A DNA stretch of 64,000 bases from the NCBI GenBank assembly GCA_004794785.1, contig SJOL01008692.1, positions 1,754,499 to 1,818,498 on the forward strand, written 5' to 3'. Below, in pieces: positions 50,590 through 61,260 of the stretch (its first letter is position 1; every line of letters begins with the position of its first letter). This stretch comes from Opisthorchis felineus. Taxonomy: Eukaryota; Platyhelminthes; Trematoda; Opisthorchiida; Opisthorchiidae. Under the pieces are notes generated by a model. The model was not told where the DNA came from. It saw only the letters and a program-made list of their open reading frames with translations, and searched no databases. A program made the translations under genes and the position numbers.

Positions 50590-51215
50590 TCTCAAACTGA
50601 CCTATGCTGTCAGCTTGGCTCCGATTGTAGTGTTATAGATGAGATCAGTGCACGCATCTCTAAGGCTCGGGTCAAGTTCGCCAATTTGGGACACCTACAT
50701 AGTCAAAGTGGCATATCCCTGAATCTCAGGGGACTTGTGTATCATGCTGAATTACGGGCAGTTTTATCGTACGGTTGCGAGATGAAAAGTGGAAGTGAGA
50801 AGACTTCAGGTCTTCGAAAACCGTGTGGGCTGGTATCAGCGAATCTGAAATGAGGAAATTTGAGAGCGAGTGTTCGGTTGTGCAACGGGGATTTCAATCA
50901 GAGGATATGACCAATGACAAAACCTGCGATGACGTCGTCATGTATTGGGCATGCCGAACCATCGTCTGCCAGGAAGAGTGCTGTCCTACGTACACAATCC
51001 AGAGTGGCGCGAGAATAAAGGTGGTCAGCCTTTGACCTGGTAGAGGCAGATGAATTCCATCAAGAAGAGTCTGGGTACTGTCAGCGCAACTGGTCTTCCG
51101 GGATTCCGCTCGTGCATGGTTGGAGATTCTGCAAGATATGGCTGCTTTTTGATGATAATGGCGTTCCTGTTGTCAGTTTCTAGCCAGATTTTCTGAGTGA
51201 GTGTCTGGAGATGCA
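50590..51215 (+). pseudogene. LINE reverse transcriptase C-terminal remnant
   Basis: ISARISKARVKFANLGHLHS, GISLNLRGLVYHAELRAVLS and YGCE match the DEISARIxKARxAFANLRHLW, LKGRVYxAxVRxVLLYGCETW blocks. After frame shifts, the C-terminal region follows (GHAEPSSARKSAVLRTQSRV for GHxxRMPxxRLPKRxL). It is in intron A and antisense to ankyrin. Confidence 0.75.
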
Positions 51216-51261
51216 CGTACCTCGGAACGATTGTGGTAGATTACCACTGAGGCCCTTCTCT

Positions 51262-51400
51262 ATCCACTTTTATTATTTTCTTCACAGTAAGGCTTTCAAA
51301 TGAATTATGGTTGTACGGCAGCTAAGTATCAGTGTCGAACACTGATGCTGTGTTATCGATGATGACGTTGACCATGTTGTCAGCAGCCACGAGGCATAAT
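51262..51400 (+). repeat. Interspersed repeat shared with the window start
   Basis: Copy of the repeat at 1-130 (AAGGCTTTCAAATGAATTAT, GGTTGTACGGCAG, GAACACTGATGCTGTGTTAT). It follows the LINE remnant ending near 51,215. Confidence 0.55.
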
Positions 51401-52602
51401 TTTCCACTGCACACGAGTACGCATGGTCGTCCTGCGAGGTAGCAGAAAACACTTCACTTCACACTAGCCCAAGCGTGCACATCCCACACTTTATGGGTAA
51501 CGATGGTGAAAAAAGCCCAACCATTGTAAGTTCATCTATCACTCTATTAAGGATGCAACACTTTCAAGAAATATGATCTGGATGCCATTTTTCTGGCTTC
51601 GATCAATATTCTGACGAGGGCATACCACAATCAGGACTTAATAATGCATGGGATATACTGTATACAAACCGCCTTGTATACCATTTGAACCCGTCTCACG
51701 CTAGTAGCTTTCAAATCAACCGGATTCATTTTGTGATTTGGAGGCAATTCACCAAAACGGATATTTCGTCTTTCAAACGAGCTTTGGGTCATCTCATTTT
51801 GTAGGATAACAGATGCATTTCTGCGGTTGAAAAAACGTCCAATTGCACAACCGACAATGTTATTTCCCCGGAAAGTCGCAATCAGAGTCTATCTGTATGA
51901 TAATCAGCATTCTAATAATCATACAGATTTCTATCGCTTCAACCAGCCGATATTCTTACCACCTCCTCTTGAGAATCACTGGTATAGACAATTGGATAGC
52001 ATTCTTCCATTTGCACGCTTGCTTTTTATCCTGACAGTCCCGTTTTTAATACACAAAACCGGGCCTTCGATCGGCATAAACCGGTTCAATGTGAGCAAGG
52101 ATCATGTGACTATTTTAGCCCTTAAGTTCTGTAACTAAACTAAGGATAAGAAGGTAGACAAGATGACAATGGTGCAATGCTACTCTTCACACAAGGTTTC
52201 CCTTCTCAAGAGGAAAGAGGAAAGTTAGGTCGGTACGGTCTTTTCTCGTTACAACCTTCCTACAGAAAGCCAACCTAGGAGAAAATATCACATCTACTAG
52301 TCAAGTTAAGGAGTTATTTCGTAGTCCCGGTTGATATGCCATCCCATCACATCAGAGGGCTCTTCTTGAGTTGCGTGGACCTGACTTGGCGCTTGGTGCC
52401 ATTGTCTCCTCATAATTGTGCACTTTGTGGCAAGTTATATTGGTTTGCGATCTTTGTTTTAGCTCATCTGGATAAGAAAGAAATGATCACGAGGGCTGAT
52501 GAGTGCTAAATGTAGGTTCTTCAGCTCATTCTTTCGATACCAGATACACAGGAGTACTGAATGTATGAAGATCCACTTCAAAGGACCCGGATCAGGTTAC
52601 TG

Positions 52603-52620
52603 CACACACACACACACACA
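52603..52620. repeat. (CA)n microsatellite
   Basis: Nine CA units within intron A. Confidence 0.9.
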
Positions 52621-53534
52621 AACTGAGCAGGGCTAAAGTTTTCTAGTCCCAATTCATAATGCCTGTGCATTGGGTTTTCTCTCGGTTATCCCTCCCAAAG
52701 GGAACCACGCACGTCGGTGAGACATCTTGGTATCCTCGACGAAGAAGGTGTGTTACTATTCGTTGCCTCATACTAACCAGTATGTACGTTCAGTGTACAC
52801 GTCTGTGTACGTCTGTGTGCACCACACTAACGTCTAGCACCAAGACACGCAAGCTTCCTAGTATACTACTTCTGGGTTGCTGCATAAGCTTCAGGTGACT
52901 GACTCGTGCCAGTTCCAATGAGACCAATCGCCCCGGATCGTTTGATTTTGTCGTACTACAGTATTCTAAATAAAGCATTGTTACTGAAGCCAAGTTAGGA
53001 ACAAAGATCACTTTGTGACAAGGCTGAAAAATAGCTGGAATAAATGAGTGATTGTAAACATACTGACATGTAGTTGAACTTGGCAGCAAACTCCGTTTTA
53101 AAAAGGTCGTATCTGAAGCTTCAAGGTAGTTGTCTTTTTCTGAAAAAGGATGATGTGATCAACAGTTGCACTAGTGGGAGTTTCCTGTGACATGTCCACA
53201 ATATCCGACTATAATTGTTAGTCGATAATTCATTGTTGGTGCTAGGCATGGCTGTGCACTGGATCAATCATGTGAATATTCAGTCAGCTGACCCTGATAT
53301 TGTGTGCAAGTGCTAAGCAAACTTCCGTAAAAGTGAACAATGGGCGCTTGGAAAGTTGTGCGCAGTTAACTATCCAGGCCATTGTAAATAGGGCGTGATT
53401 CGTGTACAGGTCGTAGTTTTACTCTACTCGTCTTGGCATGGTTTTGGCGAAGACGGACCGATTACCTTCTAGACAGATGTGGTGCGACCTACTGTAGTTG
53501 TATTTAGGTGTTATTTGTTGAAATTCACTTATAA

Positions 53535-53775
53535 AAAAACAGACGTAGTTGAAAAAGTGCATCATAAACGAGAAATTCAGTTGGACCTCTCATTAAGACC
53601 AAATTTGTTCGCAAATGAGTGTATTTCGCTAATTTCGTGCAATTTAAGTTCAAGTAGAACAGAAGGTTGACAGACACTCGGGGACTGTGCCTACCTGATG
53701 AGCCCCAATAAGGGCGAAACTGGTAGTCGGTTGTTGAGGAGTTTTAAGCAACCTTATGAGTAGGGTGTTTTGTCT
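53535..53775 (+). mobile_element. Hammerhead-bearing repeat copy, best preserved
   Basis: Copy of the dispersed family that carries the intact ribozyme. It includes the conserved upstream part (ATAAACGAGAAATTCAG, then GCAAATGAGTGTATTTCGCT, then AGAAGGTTGACAGACACTCG), the ribozyme, and the downstream part ending GCAACCTTATGAGTAG. No protein-coding capacity is visible. It is probably a non-autonomous Penelope-like LTR or retrozyme unit. Confidence 0.75.
53687..53732 (+). ncRNA. Type I hammerhead ribozyme motif, catalytic core intact
   Basis: Hammerhead ribozymes are small self-cleaving RNAs. CTGATGA lies at 53695-53701; stem II is 4 bp (53702-53705 with 53712-53715) with hexaloop CAATAA; GAAA is at 53716-53719. 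Stem III is minimal (A-U, C-G, U-G), and the predicted cleavage is after A at 53725 (a GUA triplet; any base but G is allowed at that position). Stem I pairs 53689-53694 with 53726-53731, with one mismatch and one wobble. The arrangement is like the schistosome Sm-alpha ribozyme. It sits in a dispersed repeat in intron A, antisense to the ankyrin gene. Activity is inferred, not shown; minimal stem III types usually work as dimers. Confidence 0.75.
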
Positions 53776-53857
53776 AAAACAGGCGTAATTGTTGCCATTG
53801 TTACCTATCATAGGCTTGTGAAACACACTGCTCCTTAAGGAGTTTTACCAAGGGGCC

Positions 53858-53905
53858 TATATTCAGGGTTTCCCAAATCGCCGCCTCCCCTACATCAACT
53901 CAAAA
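53858..53905 (+). repeat. Tail fragment of the third SINE-like family
   Basis: TATTCAGGGTTTCCCAAATC and GCCGCCTCCCCTACATCAAC resemble the tail of the tRNA-like copy 200 nt downstream. Confidence 0.4.
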
Positions 53906-54057
53906 ACAATGAATATCTTTTGAATTTCTGAGAAGTATAAACATCTGGTCCAATGTATAGGTCGCACGACAGGCTCACTAATGACACTGTTGATCCACCA
54001 GACAGAGATGTGGAGAATCAGTGTGAACTAAAGCACACCTGCGGGACGTACGACAGC

Positions 54058-54200
54058 GTCCGCGGTAGCTCAGTTGGTAGAGCACTCACCCGACAAACAA
54101 TAGGTCTCGAGTCCGACTCACGTCCAAACAGTCTGTCTTTGCACTGCGTGCACTTGATTCCGTATTCAAAACTTCCCAGATCTCCGTCTCTCCTACATCA
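54058..54200 (+). mobile_element. tRNA-derived sequence, third SINE-like family
   Basis: CGGTAGCTCAGTTGGTAGAG is an almost perfect tRNA A box/D arm with GCTC/GAGC pairing. The putative T arm (GGTCTCGAGTCCGAC) is imperfect and no clean acceptor stem closes, so a functional tRNA is unlikely. The tail AAAACTTCCCAGATCTCCGT and CTCTCCTACATCAATTAC recurs in eroded form at 53,858-53,905, which supports a retroposed family. Confidence 0.55.
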
Positions 54201-56094
54201 ATTACATAACAGTCTCTTTTGTCTGTCATGAGGTCTGATGAAGTTGTTATCTGTGATGCATCATAGCCTTTATCGTGAAGTCAATCATCTGTCGTATTAC
54301 TGTGTGTTCTGACAAAGAAAGGCGCCCTGTTGCTCTTTTTCATAGACACGGAGATAGGGCAGCACATCATACATGTGGTTGGATTGTGGATCGACCAGCG
54401 TCCAGAACTTTGCAACAAAATCTATTCAATTTCATCCGTATAAGGGTGATGAGCTGACAGCGTGACTTCCACGGCACGTCAGTAGTCAGACAGCAGTTAG
54501 CTCTGAAAAACTGAAAACCCGTACGAATAGGGGCAAAATGAACCAAATGTGTATTTGTATCATAATATCGGAGATGTTCGTAATAGGCGGCAACTGATCA
54601 CTCTGGATCGATCCGTGAAGGATTTGGGCACCAAATCGTCATTCCACAGTGACGCTTTTCACAAACTTCATGTGCATATTGCTATCAGTCCATTACTGAT
54701 AGTCTCAAGTCGGAACTAGTACCATCCTACAACATAGCGCACAAAATATTGTCGTCGATTTGCAGTTTGAATGCTTCCAGTAGAATGCGCACACTACTGG
54801 CATGTTCCCTCAATCCAGGACGAATTAGGATAAAGTTCTCCATTGATATCCGGTTGGTCGTCGCGTGTGCACCTAGTTTACTCACTCACCGCTAGGGTTA
54901 CCTAGGTAATTGTACCGTATTGCAGAGTTTCCCACCTGTTGATGGTACGCAGCGCAACCATCGATCCACTGAAACCTGAGGCGCATCGTGCTCTCCAAAC
55001 CGCCATTGCGCTTTTCATGGCAAGTTGCGCACACGTGTGAATGCCTTCAGATCGAGGCGATCGTCACATCTGGCCTTACAAGCCTAGGATCGATGACTCA
55101 CTTTTGTGGGCCATGGGGGTAGATAAGCAAACCGCCTTATCGACCGATCGCCACTTAGCGTCAGCGTAGCAAACGTAAGACGGAGTTGGTCGTGCAAGGC
55201 CTAGGCCGTGGCGAAACGACTGCAACCCAGGTCATGCAAAGTAAACCGCTCATTCTTACGCTGGTTGAGTGGCATTCACATCCTGTCCCAGGGCCCAGTT
55301 AGAAAACGGCATGGCAATGCTGCTTCCCGAAACGCATAAACAATGCGATCGATAGAGGTGAAATTTGGGCTGCGTGTGTGAACCTAGATTTTGTACAAAC
55401 TGATGTTTAGTCGAAGCACCACTTCTAGAAAAATTCAGAAAAACGTAACTGATATTCACTTTTGTGTAGGACCATTTTAGCAGATGGCCTGTGTAGCTAC
55501 AAGGAATCCCTTTTTTTTATATGGCTCACCGTATGACGTATAGCGTCCACAACCTTCCTTAAAAAACACACACAAACACCACCCTTACGAGATACCAGGT
55601 ATAAGATTCCTTAAGGTCATATTTTCAGCTTGAACTGGAGGGGATGCTTACCTTGACAACTGTAAAGTGGCTAGAGTCCATTGAATGGGACAGAACAGCC
55701 CTGATTTCCTTTGTTTTGTGAGGTGATTACAGCCCTACCACAAATTGGAACAAAGCCTCCCCACCCCGCGAGTAGAACGGATGCAACACCCATATGATTC
55801 CCAATCTGTACTGTGTTGGTCAAGTTACCTCTAAGGCGTTGTTGAGATGGTACGCTCTGATATATATGGTGAAGAAAATGAACAATGAGAACTTAAGGAC
55901 AGTGAAAAGAAACTGTCCCTTACCTCAGTAGAAATTAAGTCGGCCAGTAGGGAGCGCTGGATCATTGCCTCTAGTGATTATCCCAAAAGAGTTCGTAAAA
56001 AGTGAAGAGATTCTGACGGTTCTACCGTGAAATTCTCCCTTGGCCTGAAACGTCCAGAAGCGCTGTGTAGACGTTTCATCACCATGGGAATCGG

Positions 56095-56282
56095 GGGCGA
56101 GAAGGCTCAGTGGTTAGAGCGCGAATTTACTGACCGGAAGGTCCGCGGTTCGAACCCGGTATCTGTATCTCGACTACCCTTGTCTAGGCTTAGGCAACCT
56201 GGCAGTATCCCAGCCCTCGTGCTTCCTTCGGATGACATGATATCAAAGCACCGAAAAGGTGTTACAGCTGAACGATTTTTTG
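56095..56282 (+). mobile_element. tRNA-derived SINE, family 1
   Basis: The head carries an A box (TGGCTCAGTGG-like GGCTCAGTGGTTAGAGC) and a B box (GGTTCGAACCC) 35 nt later, followed by a body CTTGTCTAGGCT, GGCAGTATCCCAGCCCTCGT, GCTTCCTTCGG and a tail ACAGCTGAACGATTTTTT. The same body recurs at 1.4, 14.3, 21.8 and 38.0 kb, which shows a retroposed family and not a tRNA gene. Best-preserved plus-strand copy. Confidence 0.85.
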
Positions 56283-56532
56283 TGTGGAAATCACCGGATG
56301 TGCTCAATTCAAGATTGTGCCCATAAAGCTTTTTTAACTTGAATCGACTCTCGGGATGAAATCTGAAGCCCACTCTCCCTCTGCTCAAAGAGGAGAAAAT
56401 TCCGTAAGTCGCAAGTGGTCTCCACACACGTGATGCTGTCGCTTGATCAATCATTTAATAAGCGGCCGTGTGATGTGAATCGCGTGATCAATGATTAGAG
56501 CTTGCCAGATGCGAGTTAATCAAACCGGTGAT

Positions 56533-56692
56533 CAACCACTAGTGGTTGAGTGGAACAGTGTTTAAAAACCAAGGTATCGCGGGTTCGAACCCCTCTTGAG
56601 GTGCGCACTACTAATGAGTTCAGACAAATGCAAAATGGTCGTACAGTGCTTTGCTGCTTTACAGCGTAGATTGCCTTTACTTGCAAAAACAA
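56533..56692 (+). mobile_element. SINE family 2 copy with clear B box
   Basis: AACCACTAGTGGTTGAGTGG is followed by GCGGGTTCGAACCCCTCTTG (B box), TGCGCACTACTAATGAGTTC, GTACAGTGCTTTGCTGCTTT and CAGCGTAGATTGCCTTTAC. Confidence 0.6.
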
Positions 56693-58757
56693 ACGTCCAC
56701 TGAAACTGTTACGGAAAGTAGCTTCGTCGATAGATAGGTCTCCATCCAATCAACGTCCAGATAATCTCAAATTACAGAGGTAAAAACGTGCTACTGCGTA
56801 TCTACGAGCCTCTTGAAGATAAAATCCTTTTTCTTATTAATAGAAGTGCACTCACAAAACGCCCCAGTTCAAAACACAGTGGTTCATGTAGTTTGTTAGA
56901 ATTCATCAGCATTGTACATAAGAGCTTCCCACACTAATCTATGCGCTACGAGTGGATGTATAGCGATTTAAATGCCTTATCTTTTAGCTTGGGTATGAAG
57001 CAATACGATGAATTTCGGTAAATTTAAAACAGTGTATAATGCTTCGGGTCCTTCGGCGTACGCACCGGACGTTTATTTAGTCGGAAAAATTTGAGTGTGA
57101 AATCTCACCCAGCGGTAAATTCTTTCGGTATTCCGGCTTTTTACATTCTGATATACTGCCGTAATCGACTAGCTTTGGCCATAGCTGAACGTGACCTAAT
57201 AAATACCTGCAGCTTGTAACAGCCGCATTTCATTTCATCGTTGTCTCGACGTCTAAGAGAGTTTCGTGCTACTACCGTGATGTACTCTCGCCCGGACAGA
57301 AAGAAGGGCAATTGACTCCAGAAAAGTCGACAACAGTAGTCTTAAAACATCACACAAATATCACATTTTGGCTACATATATGTTCTGCGTAAGCCGATCT
57401 TCCCGGTTACGTGACAGGTAAGAGCATGAAGAGTTTCTGCCAAGCAGAATACTTTAGCCAGATATTGCAAGAAGGATCGATCGGAAGAACGTTGTTTCGC
57501 CTTGGGTGCTAAGTGTACTGACCTGCAAAGAGTTGACGATGGAGTGAATTTCATCAATCCCTTATTTTAGGATGAGAATTAGAGACGAGTGTTGTAAAAA
57601 TTAGGCTTGAGTAAAGAATCTACCCATGCATCCGTCCAGCGTCCGACGCTCTTTCGGCTGTATATTGGCCCCCATGTCCAATGGACAAAGATAGAAGGCA
57701 AACTGTGGTTTCTTCGCTATTTGGTAATCCCATTAAATCAGCTGTTTGAGTTGCAATCGTAATCGTACAATGAATAGAACACTCGATCTTAGCTCTAGGA
57801 TAACCATACAAAAGAGACGCGTCTAGTTCCAAAGGATATGTTGCCTTTGAACAGAGGACTGCCCGGTGGAATAAACCAAACATACCATTCAGAAAAACTA
57901 CTACCTTCTCTGTTAATCACGTGACGTAATTATTTATGTTTCCCTATTCCGCAGACTAATTCATTACCCTTCGGGTGACTGCTCAAGTTTCAAGACTGAA
58001 CTATTCTGTTTTATACAAAGTCAACTCTATATTAACCGTTTTTTTATATTCGATTTGTTCGCATTCATTTCCGGGTTTGTCGTTGAACGTTTTGCCCACT
58101 TTGAACTGAACAGCATTTTTCCCGTTTAATTTGTCCGAAAGCACGCTGCCCTTTCTGTGCCATCCTGTGTTGCTAACTGCCCAAGGTTCAATCTAGCCGT
58201 AAGCTTTCCTTTAATTCTGTTCATTATTTACCGTTAATTTCTTATAGAACCACGGCCCACCTGTTTATACTGTCTGCCCACGTCTAATTCAATATATTGT
58301 TTGCTGCCCAGTTGCGACTACTGAACAAACGCAGGTGAAGTTCGTAGAATTCGGTTTCGCCGCAATTATTACTGACCGTCCGTCGTTGAATTAGGCCACA
58401 CGTTACCTGTCAGATGGGACACCTAGATCGTGTGTTTAGGCTAATTAACCAATTCCTTGCTTTGAGATCACGGCCTTAGCACAGGATCGTACATTCTCCT
58501 TCGTGATGACTTGGTCCCCTTACTCTTCTAATCTTTCCGTACTTATTCTTTTACCTGCTGTTATGAAGCAGGCTACCTTGAGATCATACCGCGTCTGATC
58601 TCCGAGAGAATACGCCAACATATTCCGAAGCGCCTCTTACACGGCTATACTGGACTGACTTCTAGCGGACTCGGTTCACACATCATGGATACGGATCACT
58701 AACTCTCAGAGGCGTGGGCATTCAAAATTATCAATCTACCACATACTCTCGTCTGTA

Positions 58758-58822
58758 CATCAATTTGGTTTTAACGACAGACTCAACTGCATCCAGCTGA
58801 ATCTCTCGCTTATGATGGCCCA
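58758..58822 (-). mobile_element. Hammerhead-family fragment (upstream part only)
   Basis: CAATTTGGTTTTAACGACAG, ACTCAACTGCATCCAGCTGA and ATCTCTCGCTTATGATG match the segment upstream of the ribozyme in the 13.0-kb copy. No ribozyme bases are present. Confidence 0.55.
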
Positions 58823-59703
58823 TCGATTTCCCCATGTAACGTCTCGGTGTGAACAGCCGAGGTGGTGGGGGTGCGAATGCTTGACGACCGTTGTGTACAC
58901 ATAAACATACTGAACAGAGTGCCACGACTATCCATGCATCCATCTCAAGAACGCGCAGCTTCAATATCCCTTTGATATCACACGTTCTGATGCCATCTAC
59001 TTTGATAACACCTCCCTCAAAACTGACAGTGTCTCAAAACGCTTCTTGAATGCAACCATTGTTTCCACACTGTTTGTCAGTCACAATTCCATTTGCCTGG
59101 TTATGGTATTCCTGCTACACCATAATTAGGCGCGTTGGTTAGATGAATGCACATATTTCAGTCGATTGACGGATTACTTCAAAATTGGTGAATGATTACC
59201 GGCTTAGGGGATAAAGTCTTTCTTCCGAAACGCAGTCAGCGCACACTGTGGTGATTGTTTCTCCAAAGTAACCTGGAATACAACAAGCTTCCCAAGTTAC
59301 TTTGTAAATCACAATCAATCATAATCCAATGTGAAATCACTTCACATTGTCCTGATACCAGTTTAAAGAGATACGTACAGACGCAGACACAGATACAAGT
59401 CAATTGCCAAATTCGGCCAACAGAGCAACAGCCAATAAGAGCACCCGAGCTACCAATAATTCGACAAATTAACAAAGAGATACTCAGTTTCATCTGAGTA
59501 AACGATGATGCAAGATTCGGCTAAACAGTGTTTTGGCAAGATTACTGAGAGGCAGTTGGGCACAGTTCCAGGATGTTTCCATAGAATATTGCCATGGTCT
59601 CTTTGTAACAAAGTGAGCTAAGAAAACGGATAAAAATCTTTCTTTCAAGTACTGGGGGCAGTCTATTAGCGGAAAAATTAGACAAGAACGGTGGGATACT
59701 TAC

Positions 59704-59941
59704 TACACTCCTCTTCTGTGTCCGTCGCAGGATGGTCTCCCATAACATCGGGCAATTCGAGAAGATGGCGTGAGCCTGGGGCCTGGAGTTGACCTTTGCC
59801 TGAGTCCAGTTCCATAGTCGGTGACCCCATTATCTCATCTTCTGCTTCCCAGGATTCCACACAGGTAGTCACCTGACGGAGCACCTCAAAAATATTCAGA
59901 TAGTGCTGACGACGAGCCACATGAGCTGGTGTCCAGTTGTA
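59704..59941 (-). CDS. ANK: Ankyrin exon A: end of last ankyrin repeat and start of linker
   Basis: Residues 1-79 plus one base of codon 80. It opens with YNWTPAHVARRQHYLNIFEV, which fits the final ankyrin repeat (TPxHxA core then a helix) just before the spectrin-binding region of ankyrins. An acidic stretch follows (LLELPDVMGD, then ATDTEEE), comparable to the post-repeat acidic linker of animal ankyrins. The acceptor is a pyrimidine tract ending in TTTCTAG; the donor is GTAAGT. It ends in phase 1, which matches the 71-nt exon at 46.4 kb and not the next conserved exon at 27.1 kb; this is how the two linker exons were located. Earlier repeats must lie outside the window. Confidence 0.9.
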
Positions 59942-60790
59942 CTAGAAAGATGGATAGAACATAAGAGTAACTGGATGTTATGGGACAGCGAACGAGGGTG
60001 ATGTACATTTGAGGGTATAACGGATATTTTTGCTTTAAAGGATGTTGAATAACTCTATCCAGTCTAGCTGATTAGATCTCACCTGCAACTTAAGTTCTTA
60101 CACATGATCCTTTGTGTGTGGATCCACACAACCAGTGAATATCTGACAGCCACTTGTGCTAAAGACAATGCCGTAGGCAAAGGGTTGTTTGAAATGCAAG
60201 AGACCATAAGAATGTCCTCTGGCGATCCGGAGTTATACGGTCTAGGACACAGGAGATACGCAACAGGTATGCAAAGTGCTCTCAGATATCCGTGGAAAGG
60301 AAAACCGTCAATGCCAAGAGAACAAAAATAGGTCCATATTGTCGATGTCTAAACAGAATATCAAATTCAGTTTGAATGCCAGTGTCTATAGGAAAGGAGT
60401 GGAGACGCAGCGGGCTCCTTACTGGCTGGTGTGATCATGGAAAAATGGGCATTATCGCCAGTATGACTCCATTTGACTTTTATACTTCTGATATCTTCGA
60501 TGGAGTTGTGTAGTGAATTTTTGGGACTCTTAATCAAGTTCATCCAAACGTCTGATTCACTCTGGCAACACACTTATAGAAATGAAAGGGACATGGGAAC
60601 CTGGTGATATATCCACATGACAGTCTATCGAAAAAAAAAACCTATTACAAGGCAGTACACTCATTTCCACAGCTTAGTGGATTCAATCAAAAATGCAATG
60701 TTACCAGAAGACTAAATTGTAAGCCACAAACCAAACTTTTCATCAAATACCCGAATAGATTTCCTGAGCGCCGAAACCACCTGTTCTAGA

Positions 60791-61260
60791 ATGCCTGTGG
60801 AAAAGAAACTAATTTATTTTGGTCGATTGGCTGAGGAGACTTATTATTTGGCAAAATCAGCAACATCCGTCAATGGGACTTCACCTTTTGGCGGTTACTC
60901 TTCCATTTATCTTTACCGGGCGAGTTGTGTTGGGAGAACATCCAGTCGGCTGTCGGCAAGGATAAGCAAGAATAGGTCAAAGCGACCAGGAGAGAAAATG
61001 CCGATCACCAGCGCAGTCGGGCCACATATAACCACTTCTTAGAGGAGTACGCGGTCCAACTCACTCATTGAGTTCCTGACTTCGTGTCTAGATTTACCTA
61101 AGAACAATCGCCTATCAATAGCGATCGATTCCTAGTCGCTCGAACATTGACTTCCCACCTGTTTATCTGTTTATTCCAAATGCACCGATATCAAAACCAC
61201 CGAGTGACCTGAAAATCCCATTGGAACCTTGTGTACCTAGCCGTGGTTTGTTTGCAGTTT
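60791..61260 (+). pseudogene. Probable Penelope-like element GIY-YIG endonuclease remnant
   Basis: An 83-codon frame contains YRASCVGRTSSRLSARI followed by GEKMPITSAVGPHI. This resembles the (C)xASYxGRTxRxLxxRIxEH ... SAIxxHL pattern of the GIY-YIG-type endonuclease at the C-terminus of Penelope-like retroelements. After a stop, the same frame continues LDLPKNNRLSIAIDS, similar to the LPKxLRLRxLxIAEAxAI helix further on, then more stops. It is a dead fragment without a visible reverse transcriptase part. The match was made by eye from the motif pattern, so it is moderately secure. It may be the autonomous partner family of the hammerhead repeats. Confidence 0.5.

Larger units (their letters stand above)
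46430..59703 (-). other. 13-kb intron between ankyrin exons A and B
   Basis: Contains the best hammerhead copy (53.7 kb) and those at 48.7, 49.5 and 58.8 kb, a LINE remnant at 50.6-51.2 kb, SINEs at 54.1, 56.1 and 56.6 kb and microsatellites. 47.0-48.6, 54.5-56.0 and 56.8-58.7 kb show nothing recognisable. Confidence 0.85.
4157..59941 (-). other. ANK: Ankyrin gene, 3' part (14 exons, C-terminal 1,123 aa)
   Basis: Gene-level entry. Ankyrins are membrane-skeleton adaptors: ankyrin repeats bind membrane proteins, the ZU5-ZU5-UPA module binds beta-spectrin, and a death domain and a regulatory tail follow. The domains appear here in the canonical order last repeat, linker, ZU5N, ZU5C, UPA, DD, tail. 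The 14 exons total 3,372 nt (1,123 codons plus stop), every junction keeps phase, and nearly all borders are good GT/AG sites. The spectrin-binding DAR triad of ZU5N is present (DARGG, residues 156-160 of the partial protein). There is no giant neuronal-type exon between UPA and DD. Earlier exons, the start codon and the promoter lie upstream of 64,000. Residue numbers in the exon entries count from the first codon seen in this window. Family assignment is very secure; which paralogue it is cannot be told. Confidence 0.96.

Noticed and set aside
56100..56160. tRNA gene (A and B boxes present)
   Set aside because: The same head is attached to the same non-tRNA body at four other sites and no acceptor stem closes; it is a SINE.
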